A stretch of 64,000 nt of DNA from Desulfobulbaceae bacterium. Its GTDB lineage: Bacteria; Desulfobacterota; Desulfobulbia; Desulfobulbales; Desulfobulbaceae. A model generated the notes under the pieces. The model had not been told where the DNA came from and searched no databases. It was given only the letters and a program-made list of their open reading frames with translations. Below, one piece after another: positions 8,112 through 15,404 of the stretch (position 1 is its first letter; every line of letters starts with the position of its first letter). The stretch covers positions 1-64,000 of the forward strand of contig JALSNC010000301.1 in NCBI GenBank assembly GCA_026987195.1. Direction: 5' to 3'. Position numbers and translations under genes: made by a program.

Positions 8112-9125
8112 TTACATCACTTCCGCCGGTTTTCTGGATGGTGCCGGTTGCCGTTTGGAGGTTGTCCTGGTGCCGGCAGTCACCGAGCGCAACTCGAACC
8201 GGCCGTCCCGCCGGAAATGGCCTTCAGCCTTCATGGGGAAAACACCCGGCCATTCGACGCTGCGTATGGTGAACTTCGCCTCGTCCCGTCCTTCCGCCCT
8301 GGCAGTGCCTGCAAAACACGGCTCTCCACCCGGGCGGGTGAGTATGATGTTGACCCGGCCGTTTCTTTTCACCGGCGAGGTGAAGATCAGGAAGGCTCCT
8401 GAGTACCGCTCTGTTTCGGGATTTTTGGTGGCAAGGATCCCGAAGAGCGCTTTTTTTCCGGCCAGACGTTCCATCCCGCCCCGTTTGTCGAATGTACTGT
8501 TCAGGACCAGCATCCATCGTTGTCCCGCACAGTCGATGCAGACCTGGGAAGAAGACGAAAGGGGAATTCCGTAAGGGTCGGCGGCCAGGGTTTCGAGGCA
8601 CAGTTTTTTCTCCTGCTCATCAGGTTCACCCGCCCGGACCTTGACTGTGCCCCTGCGCGGCAGTGCCTGGAATTTTTCCGGCATGGGCAGGTCATGTCCC
8701 TCAAGGCCGAAACGGTGTGCCAGCAGGATCTCGGCAAACCCGGCCTGACGTGCCAGCAGGCCGCCGGCATCCCGCTTGATACGGGACACGACCTCCAGGG
8801 CCTCCTGATCTCCGATCCTGCCCAACCCCTTGACAATGGCAGTAAGCGTTTTTGCATCCCTGGCTTGTTGCCCCGCGTCCTTCAGGGCGTTGCCGGCCTT
8901 TTCGGAGCCGAGCAGCCACAGGTTGGTCGCTGCCAGGTACCTGATTCTCGGGTTTTCTTCTTCATCAACGAGGAGCCGGTGAAAGATTTCGACACGATCC
9001 TCTGCTCCTGACCGGCGGTAGAGCGACAGGGCGGCCTGCCGTGGAAACCGCTTGTCCTTTCCCAGGACAATGGCCAGGAGGACATCGTGCTCGAGTGGTA
9101 TGGGTGGTTGTATGATCGATGGCAT
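8112..9125 (-). CDS. HEAT-repeat-like protein of unknown function
   Basis: The 337-residue protein has no signal peptide. Residues about 10-150 are a series of Ala/Leu-rich helical pairs (ALSLYRRSG, RYLAATNLWLLGSEKAGNAL, TAIVKGLGRIGDQEALEVV) that look like HEAT repeats. The second half is beta-rich with no motif I recognise (VCIDCAGQRWMLVLN, YSGAFLIF, VNIILTRPGG). An AGGAGG site lies 6 bases before ATG 9125. It is the third gene of an operon with a metzincin-like protease (gap 22 bases) and a beta-repeat protein. Confidence 0.8.
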   Translation of the reverse strand: MPSIIQPPIPLEHDVLLAIVLGKDKRFPRQAALSLYRRSGAEDRVEIFHRLLVDEEENPRIRYLAATNLWLLGSEKAGNALKDAGQQARDAKTLTAIVKGLGRIGDQEALEVVSRIKRDAGGLLARQAGFAEILLAHRFGLEGHDLPMPEKFQALPRRGTVKVRAGEPDEQEKKLCLETLAADPYGIPLSSSSQVCIDCAGQRWMLVLNSTFDKRGGMERLAGKKALFGILATKNPETERYSGAFLIFTSPVKRNGRVNIILTRPGGEPCFAGTARAEGRDEAKFTIRSVEWPGVFPMKAEGHFRRDGRFELRSVTAGTRTTSKRQPAPSRKPAEVM

Positions 9126-9147
9126 GGCAGCCTCCTGTTACCTGAAG

Positions 9148-9804
9148 TCAACATCCTGAATTGACAAAACAGTGATCCCGCATGGTATTTCCCTGGCCAG
9201 ATGTGAGGCCACCGCCGTTCGGCACCGACGGGTTCATCAGGTTGGTACTGTTGTTGACATGATGCAGGCCAAGGTAATGCGCAGCTTCATGGGCCAGGAC
9301 CAGACCGGTGATGCTGGTTGAACCTTCGATCGCAACCACGCTGCCGTCCATGCCCTTGGCATCCTTGTCACACGGGCCGTCCACCCTTGATAGGCCAATG
9401 GTGGAACCGGAATAGGTAAGGACGAAAAAGATATCCATGGCATGGTTGTCAACGGTCCATTCGTCGGTGAGGGCCTCTGCCTCGCCGTCACTGTCTATGT
9501 GATCCCTGCCATTCGCCTGGGAAGCGGTGATGTAGTACCATTGGGCCCGTCCCACTCCCAGATTCACCTGGGCATAGGTATCCCGCATATCCTGGAGGGC
9601 GCTGGACACCTCCCGGCGATCGGCGGTGGTGAAGTTGCCCACTGTAATGAGGTTGACATGCACGTGCCGTCCCTGCACCCGTCGTACCTGGGTCAGCACC
9701 GAAACGTCTGTCGGGACACGGTCCCAGAATCCGAAAAAATTCCGAACCAGGGAGACCTGTCCGGAAAGACCGAGGCAGTGACAGGCCTGTTTCAACGAAA
9801 CCAT
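9148..9804 (-). CDS. Metzincin-type zinc metalloprotease-like protein
   Basis: The 218-residue product contains HEAAHYLGLHH near residue 175, the HExxHxxGxxH zinc site of metzincins. About 10 residues later comes NLMNPSV, resembling the Met-turn. The N-terminal half (VRRVQGRHVHVNLITVG ... DTYAQVNLGVGRAQWYYI) fits a matrixin-like fold. No clear Sec signal peptide is visible, so secretion, if any, would use another route. A GGAGG site precedes ATG 9804. It sits between the beta-repeat gene (9-base gap) and the HEAT-like gene. Substrate unknown. Confidence 0.82.
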   Translation of the reverse strand: MVSLKQACHCLGLSGQVSLVRNFFGFWDRVPTDVSVLTQVRRVQGRHVHVNLITVGNFTTADRREVSSALQDMRDTYAQVNLGVGRAQWYYITASQANGRDHIDSDGEAEALTDEWTVDNHAMDIFFVLTYSGSTIGLSRVDGPCDKDAKGMDGSVVAIEGSTSITGLVLAHEAAHYLGLHHVNNSTNLMNPSVPNGGGLTSGQGNTMRDHCFVNSGC

Positions 9805-9813
9805 GGCATCCTC

Positions 9814-11190
9814 CTATTGCAGAGCGACCAGAATCGGGATCAACCCCTGACCGGAGGACAAGGGCTCAAGGGCCTTGCCGATGATTGTTCCCAGGGAGCG
9901 GGCACCATCGGTTGCCTTCATTGCATGGCCGGCGGTGGGCGAGCTGGTAAGCAGGTCTCCGACCCTGATCGATCCGTAGTCTCCGTCCACCTTGCAGTAT
10001 ACCTTTCCGTTCAGGGCAATGGGGCGCCTGCTGCTCCCGGCCTCCTGCCGGTCGAGTATGATCCCCGGCCGGTACCCGCCGGCACCGGAAACGACACCCG
10101 CCACCCGCCTGTCATACCCCTCTGAACAGGGACAAAGGCTGCCACTGTCATCAAGGACCATCACCGTTCCCGGCTCGACCTCGTCGGCCAGATTGGCGGC
10201 AATGTCGAATTCTTCGGCACAGTCGGCATTTTTCAGGATAATGTCACCAGCCTGACCGTCCAGGTGGATGGACGCCTGGCTCAAGTCATGGATGTCCGTT
10301 GCGCCGGAGGGAAAGAGAATGATATCGCCGTCTGTACCGTGCCCGCCGAACCAGGCGTTGCCACCGCCGGCATCCAGGTGAATGGTCGCCTGCTTCAGGT
10401 CGTGAATGTTGCTTACTCCGGAAGGAAAGAGAACGATATCACCATCGGTTCCGTGCCCGCCGAACCAGGCGTTACCACCGCCGGCATCCAGGTGAATGGT
10501 TGCCTGCTTCACGTCATGGAGATTGGTCGCCCCGTCGGGGAAAAGGACAATGTCCCCGTCAGCACCATGTCCGCCGAACCAGGCATTGCCGCCGCCGGCG
10601 TCCAGGTGGATACGGTTTCTGCCATCGTTGTCCTTGAGATAGATGTCACCATCAGCACCGTTGCCGCCGGCGACAATATCGCCATTGTTGCCCGTGAGGC
10701 GGATCCGGTCCTGGGACGTGCTGTTTTTCAGCCTGATCGTCCCGTTGGCACCGTTTCCCCCGAATGTCCCGGAGCCGCTGGTGCCGTCAAAGCTGATATG
10801 GTCTCGTGAACTTTCATCCCTGATAAAGATATCCCCGTCAACGCCCTGTCCGCCGACATAGATGTTGCCGCTGCCGGCATCGAGAATGATCCGGTTATGG
10901 CCCTCTGCTCCGCGGAGGCGGAGATCGCCGTCCTGGCCTGCCCCGCCCATGTTGATGTCGCCATGTGCGCTGATCGTCATCACCAGGCCGCCCTCGGCCG
11001 AATAGATGCGGATAACACCCGAATTCGCATCCAGGCTGATCCGGGTGGCCCCCGCTGCATCCCGCAGCCTGATGTCGCCGTCTTCGCCGGCACCTCCCGC
11101 AACAAGATCGCCGGTGTCACCGTTGATCGTAATGGTTATTGCCGAATCAGCCGCCTTGCCGACAGTGAATGGTCCTGTGTGATCAGCCAT
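9814..11190 (-). CDS. Gly/Asp-rich beta-repeat protein with a tail-associated-type C-terminal domain
   Basis: MADHTGPF at 11190 is preferred over an upstream TTG because AGGAGG lies just before it. Residues about 10-320 are a chain of degenerate 30-38-residue repeats of the form GxGxDGDIxLxD...RIxLDAxxGN, predicted to build a beta-solenoid. Three units of exactly 38 residues (IHLDAGGGNAWFGGHG...) are nearly identical. The C-terminal 100 residues (GKVYCKVDGDYGSIRVGDLL, TSSPTAGHAMKATD, GTIIGKALEPL) form a conserved domain that I recognise from phage-tail-like and surface proteins but cannot name. No signal peptide. First gene of a three-gene operon. Confidence 0.8.
   Translation of the reverse strand: MADHTGPFTVGKAADSAITITINGDTGDLVAGGAGEDGDIRLRDAAGATRISLDANSGVIRIYSAEGGLVMTISAHGDINMGGAGQDGDLRLRGAEGHNRIILDAGSGNIYVGGQGVDGDIFIRDESSRDHISFDGTSGSGTFGGNGANGTIRLKNSTSQDRIRLTGNNGDIVAGGNGADGDIYLKDNDGRNRIHLDAGGGNAWFGGHGADGDIVLFPDGATNLHDVKQATIHLDAGGGNAWFGGHGTDGDIVLFPSGVSNIHDLKQATIHLDAGGGNAWFGGHGTDGDIILFPSGATDIHDLSQASIHLDGQAGDIILKNADCAEEFDIAANLADEVEPGTVMVLDDSGSLCPCSEGYDRRVAGVVSGAGGYRPGIILDRQEAGSSRRPIALNGKVYCKVDGDYGSIRVGDLLTSSPTAGHAMKATDGARSLGTIIGKALEPLSSGQGLIPILVALQ
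10261..10602. repeat. Tandem repeat, three units of 114 bp
   Basis: Units start at 10261, 10375 and 10489 with CAGGTGRATGG, and a fourth partial start lies at 10603. Each unit encodes 38 residues of the beta-repeat protein, so copy number can change without a frameshift. Confidence 0.9.
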
Positions 11191-11432
11191 CTGCAACCTC
11201 CTTTCAACGCCCGATTTCTCTTTTTCGCGGTCACCGGCTCCCTGTGGACAGGAAGGTCCTGATGTTCAACGCCCCAGGCAGAGACCCTGCCTTTGTATTT
11301 CAATATACAAGGAAGAAGGTAACAGTATGGTAACAGCCGGAATCTTTTTTCAGGAGACCGGGAAATTTTCCCGTTGTCGTCTTGGCCGGGCACTGTGTAC
11401 GAATGCGGTCATCCGGTATGGGCGGGAGAAAC
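11191..11432. promoter_or_regulatory. Spacer upstream of the beta-repeat operon
   Basis: No gene is seen. An AT-richer patch (11275-11350) includes two copies of GGTAACAG ten bases apart (11318-11325, 11330-11337) and probably holds the promoter of the operon on the minus strand. Confidence 0.3.
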
Positions 11433-11468
11433 AAAAAGGGCCCGGGATGCTCATCGCATCCCGGGCCC
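11433..11468 (-). terminator. Strong terminator of the small membrane protein gene
   Basis: GGGCCCGGGATG and CATCCCGGGCCC form a perfect 12-bp stem around CTCATCG. On the minus strand it is followed by five T. Confidence 0.92.
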
Positions 11469-11494
11469 TTGATACTTGAACAGATTCCGGGGGA

Positions 11495-11698
11495 CTACAT
11501 GCCAATGACCGCGCCGAGCCATGCCTTGGCCAGGGCGATGGGGCCGCCGGTCAGGACCATGGCGCTGGCCAGGCTGGCAAAGGCCCACAGGCCGACAAGG
11601 GCGCCGGTGGATGCCATGACGACGGCCGCGCCTTTTGAGATCTCTGCCTGGGTATTGACGATGGTCTGAACTCGGGTCCTGGTGGTTGCTGCGGTCAT
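11495..11698 (-). CDS. Small two-helix membrane protein, unknown function
   Basis: The 67-residue product has a polar N-terminus (MTAATTRTRVQTIVNTQAE) and two hydrophobic segments (VVMASTGALVGLWAFASLA and MVLTGGPIALAKAWLGAVIG). A GGAGGAACG site stands before ATG 11698 and a perfect terminator follows. The clean promoter-spacer-terminator layout supports a real single-gene unit. Two identical palindromes 140-160 bases upstream may be its operators. No family recognised. Confidence 0.75.
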   Translation of the reverse strand: MTAATTRTRVQTIVNTQAEISKGAAVVMASTGALVGLWAFASLASAMVLTGGPIALAKAWLGAVIGM

Positions 11699-11837
11699 GA
11701 TCGTTCCTCCTGGGATGGTGTCGATACGTGTGTATCGTTCATGGTGTCTGTTGTTTTGCCTTCAATGTTGCCAGTATCGTGCCAGGTGAAAAAACCGCGT
11801 AATTTCAAGGTGAGTGGGCCATGAACCGGTCCTGGCC

Positions 11838-11874
11838 GTGCCAGATTGGCACGCTGTCCCTGCCAGATTGGCAC
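11838..11874. promoter_or_regulatory. Pair of identical palindromic operator-like sites
   Basis: TGCCA-gat-TGGCA occurs at 11839-11851 and again at 11861-11873, centres 22 bp apart, i.e. about two helical turns. Such phased identical palindromes are typical of dimeric repressor or activator sites. They lie between the 67-residue membrane protein (minus) and the 205-residue secreted protein (plus). The rest of the 11699-12108 spacer shows only a short type II MITE end at 12059-12079. Confidence 0.5.
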
Positions 11875-12058
11875 ACCCTGCCTGCCCCGCCACCCTGTGG
11901 CCGGAGACCGGCAGAGGTACGAGGGCCGTGGTTGAAAGACCCGCCGGAATGAGATATTATGGTCGATGTTATTGAAATAATGTGGTAAAATGGCATGCAC
12001 CTGGCAGGATTTCAGGGAATCGGAAACCGGAATACCGGAAGCCTGCAGTCTTTCCAGG

Positions 12059-12079
12059 AGCGTGCTGCTGAACTTTTAC
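12059..12079. repeat. Type II MITE end fragment
   Basis: Contains GTGCTGCTGAACTTTTAC, the right end of type II elements, with no left partner visible. It lies 30 bases upstream of the next start codon. Confidence 0.6.
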
Positions 12080-12108
12080 GCGCGGTCCGGGATCGTAAGG
12101 AGGGTGCC

Positions 12109-12726
12109 ATGAAGAGGCGGACGGGAAGGGCAGCGTTGGTTCTGGTCATTATGTTCTGTGCAGCCTGGGCCCGGGGGATGGGGACAGACATCCGGGAACT
12201 CTGGCCTACGGACAACCTGTACACGAGGGAGCAGGTCGGGGACCTTTTCTATAATATGAGTTTCAGGCCGTTTGACAGGAAAGATCTGTCGTTCAGCATG
12301 CTCGTCGCGAAAGACTGGCAGGGGATTGCACTGAAGGTCTCCCCGGTGCAGCTGGAACAGGAGGAGAGAGCATTATTGCCGCTGGCCGAACTTAGGGCGC
12401 CCGACTGGGGCAGGACCAGGGCCGCAATCTCTGTTCACAGCGTGAAGACCCCGGACAAAACGGTACTTGAAGAATGGACCGACGCCTATCTGCAGGGAAA
12501 CGGGATAACTCCCCTCTCCCGCAGGAAAGGGACGTTCAACGGCAGGGTTGTCGAAGATGTTCTTGCCCGCATCCCACAGGAGGAGAAGGCCTTTCTCGTC
12601 AGGATGATTTTTTCCGCCCATGGCTCCCATCTGTTTATGGTGACATGTTCGGCTCTCGAGGATTCATTCAGAAAATACGCCAGGATCTTCAGCATGGCCG
12701 CCATAACTTTTCAACCCCTGCAGTGA
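12109..12726 (+). CDS. Secreted protein of unknown function
   Basis: The 205-residue product starts with a Sec signal (MKRRTGRAALVLVIMFCAAW, then ARG). ATG 12109 is preferred because AAGGAGGG precedes it; an upstream in-frame start at 11995 has no site and crosses a repeat fragment. The mature part is mixed alpha/beta with no cysteine pair pattern. FSAHGSHLFMVTCSALEDSF near the end resembles periplasmic stress or chaperone-like DUFs that I cannot place. It converges on the anti-sigma gene. Confidence 0.75.
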   Translation: MKRRTGRAALVLVIMFCAAWARGMGTDIRELWPTDNLYTREQVGDLFYNMSFRPFDRKDLSFSMLVAKDWQGIALKVSPVQLEQEERALLPLAELRAPDWGRTRAAISVHSVKTPDKTVLEEWTDAYLQGNGITPLSRRKGTFNGRVVEDVLARIPQEEKAFLVRMIFSAHGSHLFMVTCSALEDSFRKYARIFSMAAITFQPLQ

Positions 12727-12909
12727 AGGGTGAGGTGAACAGGGTACTGCCACCGGGCAGTGTGGCGAGGATGGAGCGGGCGGGCAGGACGCAGTGGGAC
12801 CAGGGCAGCGACCCGGTCGCTGGGGATCCTGCTGCGAGTCCATCAACCGTGCCGAGGCGCGGTTGTTGCTCCTCCTCGTGCCCTTTGTCCGGCCGGATCG
12901 TCGCTTAGC

Positions 12910-13491
12910 TCAGTACACCGGACCGACAAAGGACACCAGCGGCGAGCGTTTCAATACTTCTATGATGTCCGCCTGGTCAGTGTATTTCTCCCGTGGCACG
13001 GCCAGGGTGTAGATGCCACGCCTCCCCGGACCATTGACAATGGAGGCCCCGACCTGCAGGAGCAGCCGGTCGATATCCCCGATCCGGGAAGATTCCTTGA
13101 AAATCACATGCAGGGCTACACTCCTGCACGTGGAAAACGCGTCCTGCGGCGCGGACAAGGTATGGTAGGGCGGAGAACCGTTGGAAAAAATGAGCAGCAG
13201 GACAATGGCCACGGCCTGCACGCCGGCCAGGCCCCAGGCGAGCCGGGGACGACCGGACTGAGACCGGAGCCATTGCCGCAGTCTTGACCATGTCGCGGCC
13301 AGACGGCCCGGGGAGGCCATCTGCCCGGCTCCGGCATCATTGATCCGTTCCTCTATCCTGGAAAAGAGTGTCGGCGGCACTTGTTCGATGTCCCCGGATG
13401 CGTCATTGAACAGTTCGCGCAGCAGGGCGTCGTCCATGGGCTCATCATTGACACGGTCGCGCTTTATGTGCCTGTCTTGACGGGGTGTCAT
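12910..13491 (-). CDS. Anti-sigma factor-like single-pass membrane protein
   Basis: The 193-residue protein has a cytoplasmic N-terminal part (about 90 residues, DDALLRELFNDASGDIEQVPP ...) and one membrane segment (LAWGLAGVQAVAIVLLLIF). The periplasmic domain of about 80 residues includes SVALHVIFKESSRIGDIDRL and ASIVNGPGRRGIYTL. It starts 17 bases after the ECF sigma gene, the usual order for sigma/anti-sigma pairs. The expected function is to hold the sigma factor at the membrane until an envelope signal releases it. No zinc-binding HxxxCxxC motif is seen, so it is not a ZAS-type anti-sigma. Confidence 0.75.
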   Translation of the reverse strand: MTPRQDRHIKRDRVNDEPMDDALLRELFNDASGDIEQVPPTLFSRIEERINDAGAGQMASPGRLAATWSRLRQWLRSQSGRPRLAWGLAGVQAVAIVLLLIFSNGSPPYHTLSAPQDAFSTCRSVALHVIFKESSRIGDIDRLLLQVGASIVNGPGRRGIYTLAVPREKYTDQADIIEVLKRSPLVSFVGPVY

Positions 13492-13508
13492 TTGATTGCT
13501 TTGGCAGG

Positions 13509-14066
13509 TTACAGGTCGTCTTGCCGGATACCCATTCTTTTCAGTACCCTGGCCAGGGATGCCTTGGCGTGAAAGACGCGGGACTTTACGGTGTTTTCCG
13601 GGATACCGATCAGCCCGGCGATCTCCCTGTAGGGAAGATCCTGGTAAAAGGCGAGATCAAGAATCTCCCGGTGTTTTGCTGACAGGTGCCCGAGAGCCCT
13701 GTTGAGGATCTCTTTCCTGTCCAGGGCGCAATGGTCCGGGCCAGGAGAGGCAAGTTCAGGATGGTCGTCAATGGGGTCATGGTACGTTGTCCTGTTCAGG
13801 TCACGCAGGGCGATGTTCCTGGCAATGCCGATCATCCAGGTCATTACCGCAGATTGCTGCCTGAACCTGGTGCTGCATCGCCACACCTCCGTGTAGGTCT
13901 CCACCAGGATATCCTCGATACGGCTTCTGTCGCGGAGGAGCCGGTAGAGGTAGACCGTCAGCCGGTGATGTGTTGCCTCGTACAGGTCCTGAAATGCCCG
14001 CCTGTCACCCCCGGCGGTCCGCAGGAGCAGGGACAGCAGTTGATCCTGTGAGGTTTTTCTGTGCAT
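13509..14066 (-). CDS. ECF-type RNA polymerase sigma factor
   Basis: Region 2 is clear (RAFQDLYEATHHRLTVYLYR, DILVETYTEVWRC, VMTWMIGIARNIALRDLNR). Region 4 follows (LSAKHREILDLAFYQDLPYR, EIAGLIGIPENTVKSRV), with a typical helix-turn-helix. From MHRKTSQDQ at 14066 the length is 185 residues, standard for ECF sigma factors; the longer frame to 14159 adds an unrelated stretch. It is followed by its probable anti-sigma gene. Target promoters are unknown. Confidence 0.88.
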   Translation of the reverse strand: MHRKTSQDQLLSLLLRTAGGDRRAFQDLYEATHHRLTVYLYRLLRDRSRIEDILVETYTEVWRCSTRFRQQSAVMTWMIGIARNIALRDLNRTTYHDPIDDHPELASPGPDHCALDRKEILNRALGHLSAKHREILDLAFYQDLPYREIAGLIGIPENTVKSRVFHAKASLARVLKRMGIRQDDL

Positions 14067-14260
14067 GTGTGCCGGGGCAGGGGAAAAAGGTTCAAGTTTT
14101 TTTCGGAAAACAACATCGGCGTGCCAGGTATATGGTAAATATTGGCAGGTGCAGGCCACGGATACTTATTGTAACGTACCTGATTGATGGAAAAATACCA
14201 TAAAGCGGAATGGCTGTCATGATGAAAACAGAAAGGCAGGAGACGTGCGCGGAAGAAAAG

Positions 14261-14463
14261 ATAAAGGTTCAGGGTACGCCATCCGGGGTCTACGCTTACC
14301 TGCACGCGCTCGCGGCTGCCCGCTGCCGGCTATCGGAGTCTCGACACGTTCGTTTACCTGCCGGCCAGTTGTGACTCCGCACAGTTGACGCGCTGCTGAT
14401 CTGATCTTTCATAAAAAAAGTACCGGTATTTCAAGGTAGTTGCCGATATGGGTGAACTGTTGC
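14261..14463. mobile_element. Type II MITE (about 203 bp)
   Basis: It runs from ATAAAGGTTCAGGGTACGCC to GGGTGAACTGTTGC, and includes GTAGTTGCCGATATGGG, the mark of the type II right part. No target duplication is recognisable. It fills most of the 656-base spacer upstream of the selenoprotein gene. Confidence 0.6.
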
Positions 14464-14522
14464 AAGATCCCTTGATATTCACGAGATACTGCCGGAAGGT
14501 GTTTCCGGTGCATGTCAATCAA

Positions 14523-14686
14523 GATGGCGTCGCAAAAAGTCCGATCTACTGTGTTGTAGCGGGTCTGGCCAATGCTCGACGTACTTCGTTACGCCTCGGC
14601 CTGGCTGACACCGCTACGCCTTGCATATCGAATTTTTATGTGAGCCATCTTTACAGTGAGATGGACTTTTTACAGATCCATCAAGT
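14523..14686. mobile_element. Type III palindromic repeat, copy 1 (164 bp)
   Basis: It begins GATGGCGTCGCAAAAAGTCC and ends GGACTTTTTACAGATCCATC; the two ends are inverted repeats. An inner inverted pair is TTGTAGCGG and CCGCTACGCC. It is about 85% alike with the copy at 42603, and both end shortly before a start codon. Confidence 0.75.
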
Positions 14687-14721
14687 TTGAAAATATACAG
14701 GAAAAAGAGGAGATAGAGGAA

Positions 14722-15216
14722 ATGGAGAACAGGAGCGCAATGGGCAGGCAGGCCATGGCGGAGCGGGCGGTGGAACTTTTCCTGGCACGGTTTCACTGAA
14801 GCCAGGCCATTCTCGGCGCGTGCGCCGGGCTGTTTCGCGATGAACCGCCACCTCCGGAACTGGTCGCCGCCATGTCCCCCTTTGGCGGCGGCATGGGCTC
14901 GAGCGGTCAGCTCTGCGGCACCCTGGCCGGCGCCCTGGCCGTGATCGGCTTCACCTGGGGCAAGACCGAGCCCAGGGGCCGGGATCACAAACTGATGTGG
15001 AAACTCAGCAACGCCATGGTCGCCCGGTTCGCGGAGATCTGCCAGCCCTACGGCGGCACCGACTGTATCGACATCGCGCGGGTTGACTGGAAGGATGCAG
15101 AGCAGGTGCGGGCCTTTTACAGGGATCCGGACAGTTGCCGCAACAACTGTATCCGGGTGGTACGGGAGACGGCCGCCTCACTCCACGACCTGGTCAGTAC
15201 TGTTGCCCGGAGGTGA
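14722..15216 (+). CDS. C_GCAxxG_C_C family redox selenoprotein (in-frame TGA = Sec26)
   Basis: ATG 14722 opens MENRSAMGRQAMAERAVELF. The frame meets TGA at 14797-14799 and continues with SQAILGACAGLFRDE, MSPFGGGMGSSGQLCGTLAG, then a Cys-rich end with DSCRNNCIRVV. This is the putative redox-active disulfide family whose first conserved cysteine lies in CSQA; here the TGA takes that place (U-SQAIL). The protein is 164 residues, the usual size. A hairpin 12 bases after the TGA fits a SECIS, and the genome uses Sec (see selD). Partner or substrate unknown. Automated annotation would truncate it to start at 14872 or call it a pseudogene. Confidence 0.88.
14812..14829 (+). promoter_or_regulatory. 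Candidate SECIS hairpin of the redox selenoprotein
   Basis: CTCGGCG and CGCCGGG form a 7-bp stem (one T-G wobble) around the loop CGTG. It starts 12 bases after the TGA, the right distance for SelB recognition. Confidence 0.6.
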
Positions 15217-15404
15217 CCGTTCACCGCCATCGGCAATCGTTTTGAATCACCAGTGTTTTCTGATGGCGTCGCAAAAAGTCCGATCTGCTGCGTTGTAGCG
15301 GGTAGGGCCTATGCTCGACGTACTTCAGGTGCGCCTCTTCCTGGCCGCCACCGTTACGCCTTGATTCAGCAGTGCGCCGGCTGTGCGTGATCGCGGCTGG
15401 CCGG
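15213..15404. repeat. Composite of type II MITE and truncated type III repeat
   Basis: A type II left end (GTTCACCGCCATCGGCAATC) starts near 15219. It is interrupted at 15262 by a type III repeat (to about 15363), then resumes with TTCAGCAGTGCGCCGGCTGT and runs into the stop codon of the histidine kinase. This looks like one element inserted in another, the inner one having lost its 3' tail. Confidence 0.6.

Noticed and set aside
9814-11190. Prophage
   Set aside because: The tail-type domain is the only phage-like feature; no structural, lysis or integrase genes are near.
11838-11880. Sigma54 promoter from the two TGGCAC motifs
   Set aside because: No TTGC at the required spacing after either TGGCAC, on either strand. 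The twin palindromes explain them better.
11695-12000. 101-codon minus-strand gene
   Set aside because: Arg/Pro-rich, no ribosome site, runs over the operator pair.
14872-15216. Pseudogene or frameshifted gene beginning at 14872
   Set aside because: The frame before the TGA is family-like and no frame change is needed; the TGA stands at a Cys position and a hairpin follows. Selenocysteine explains it better.
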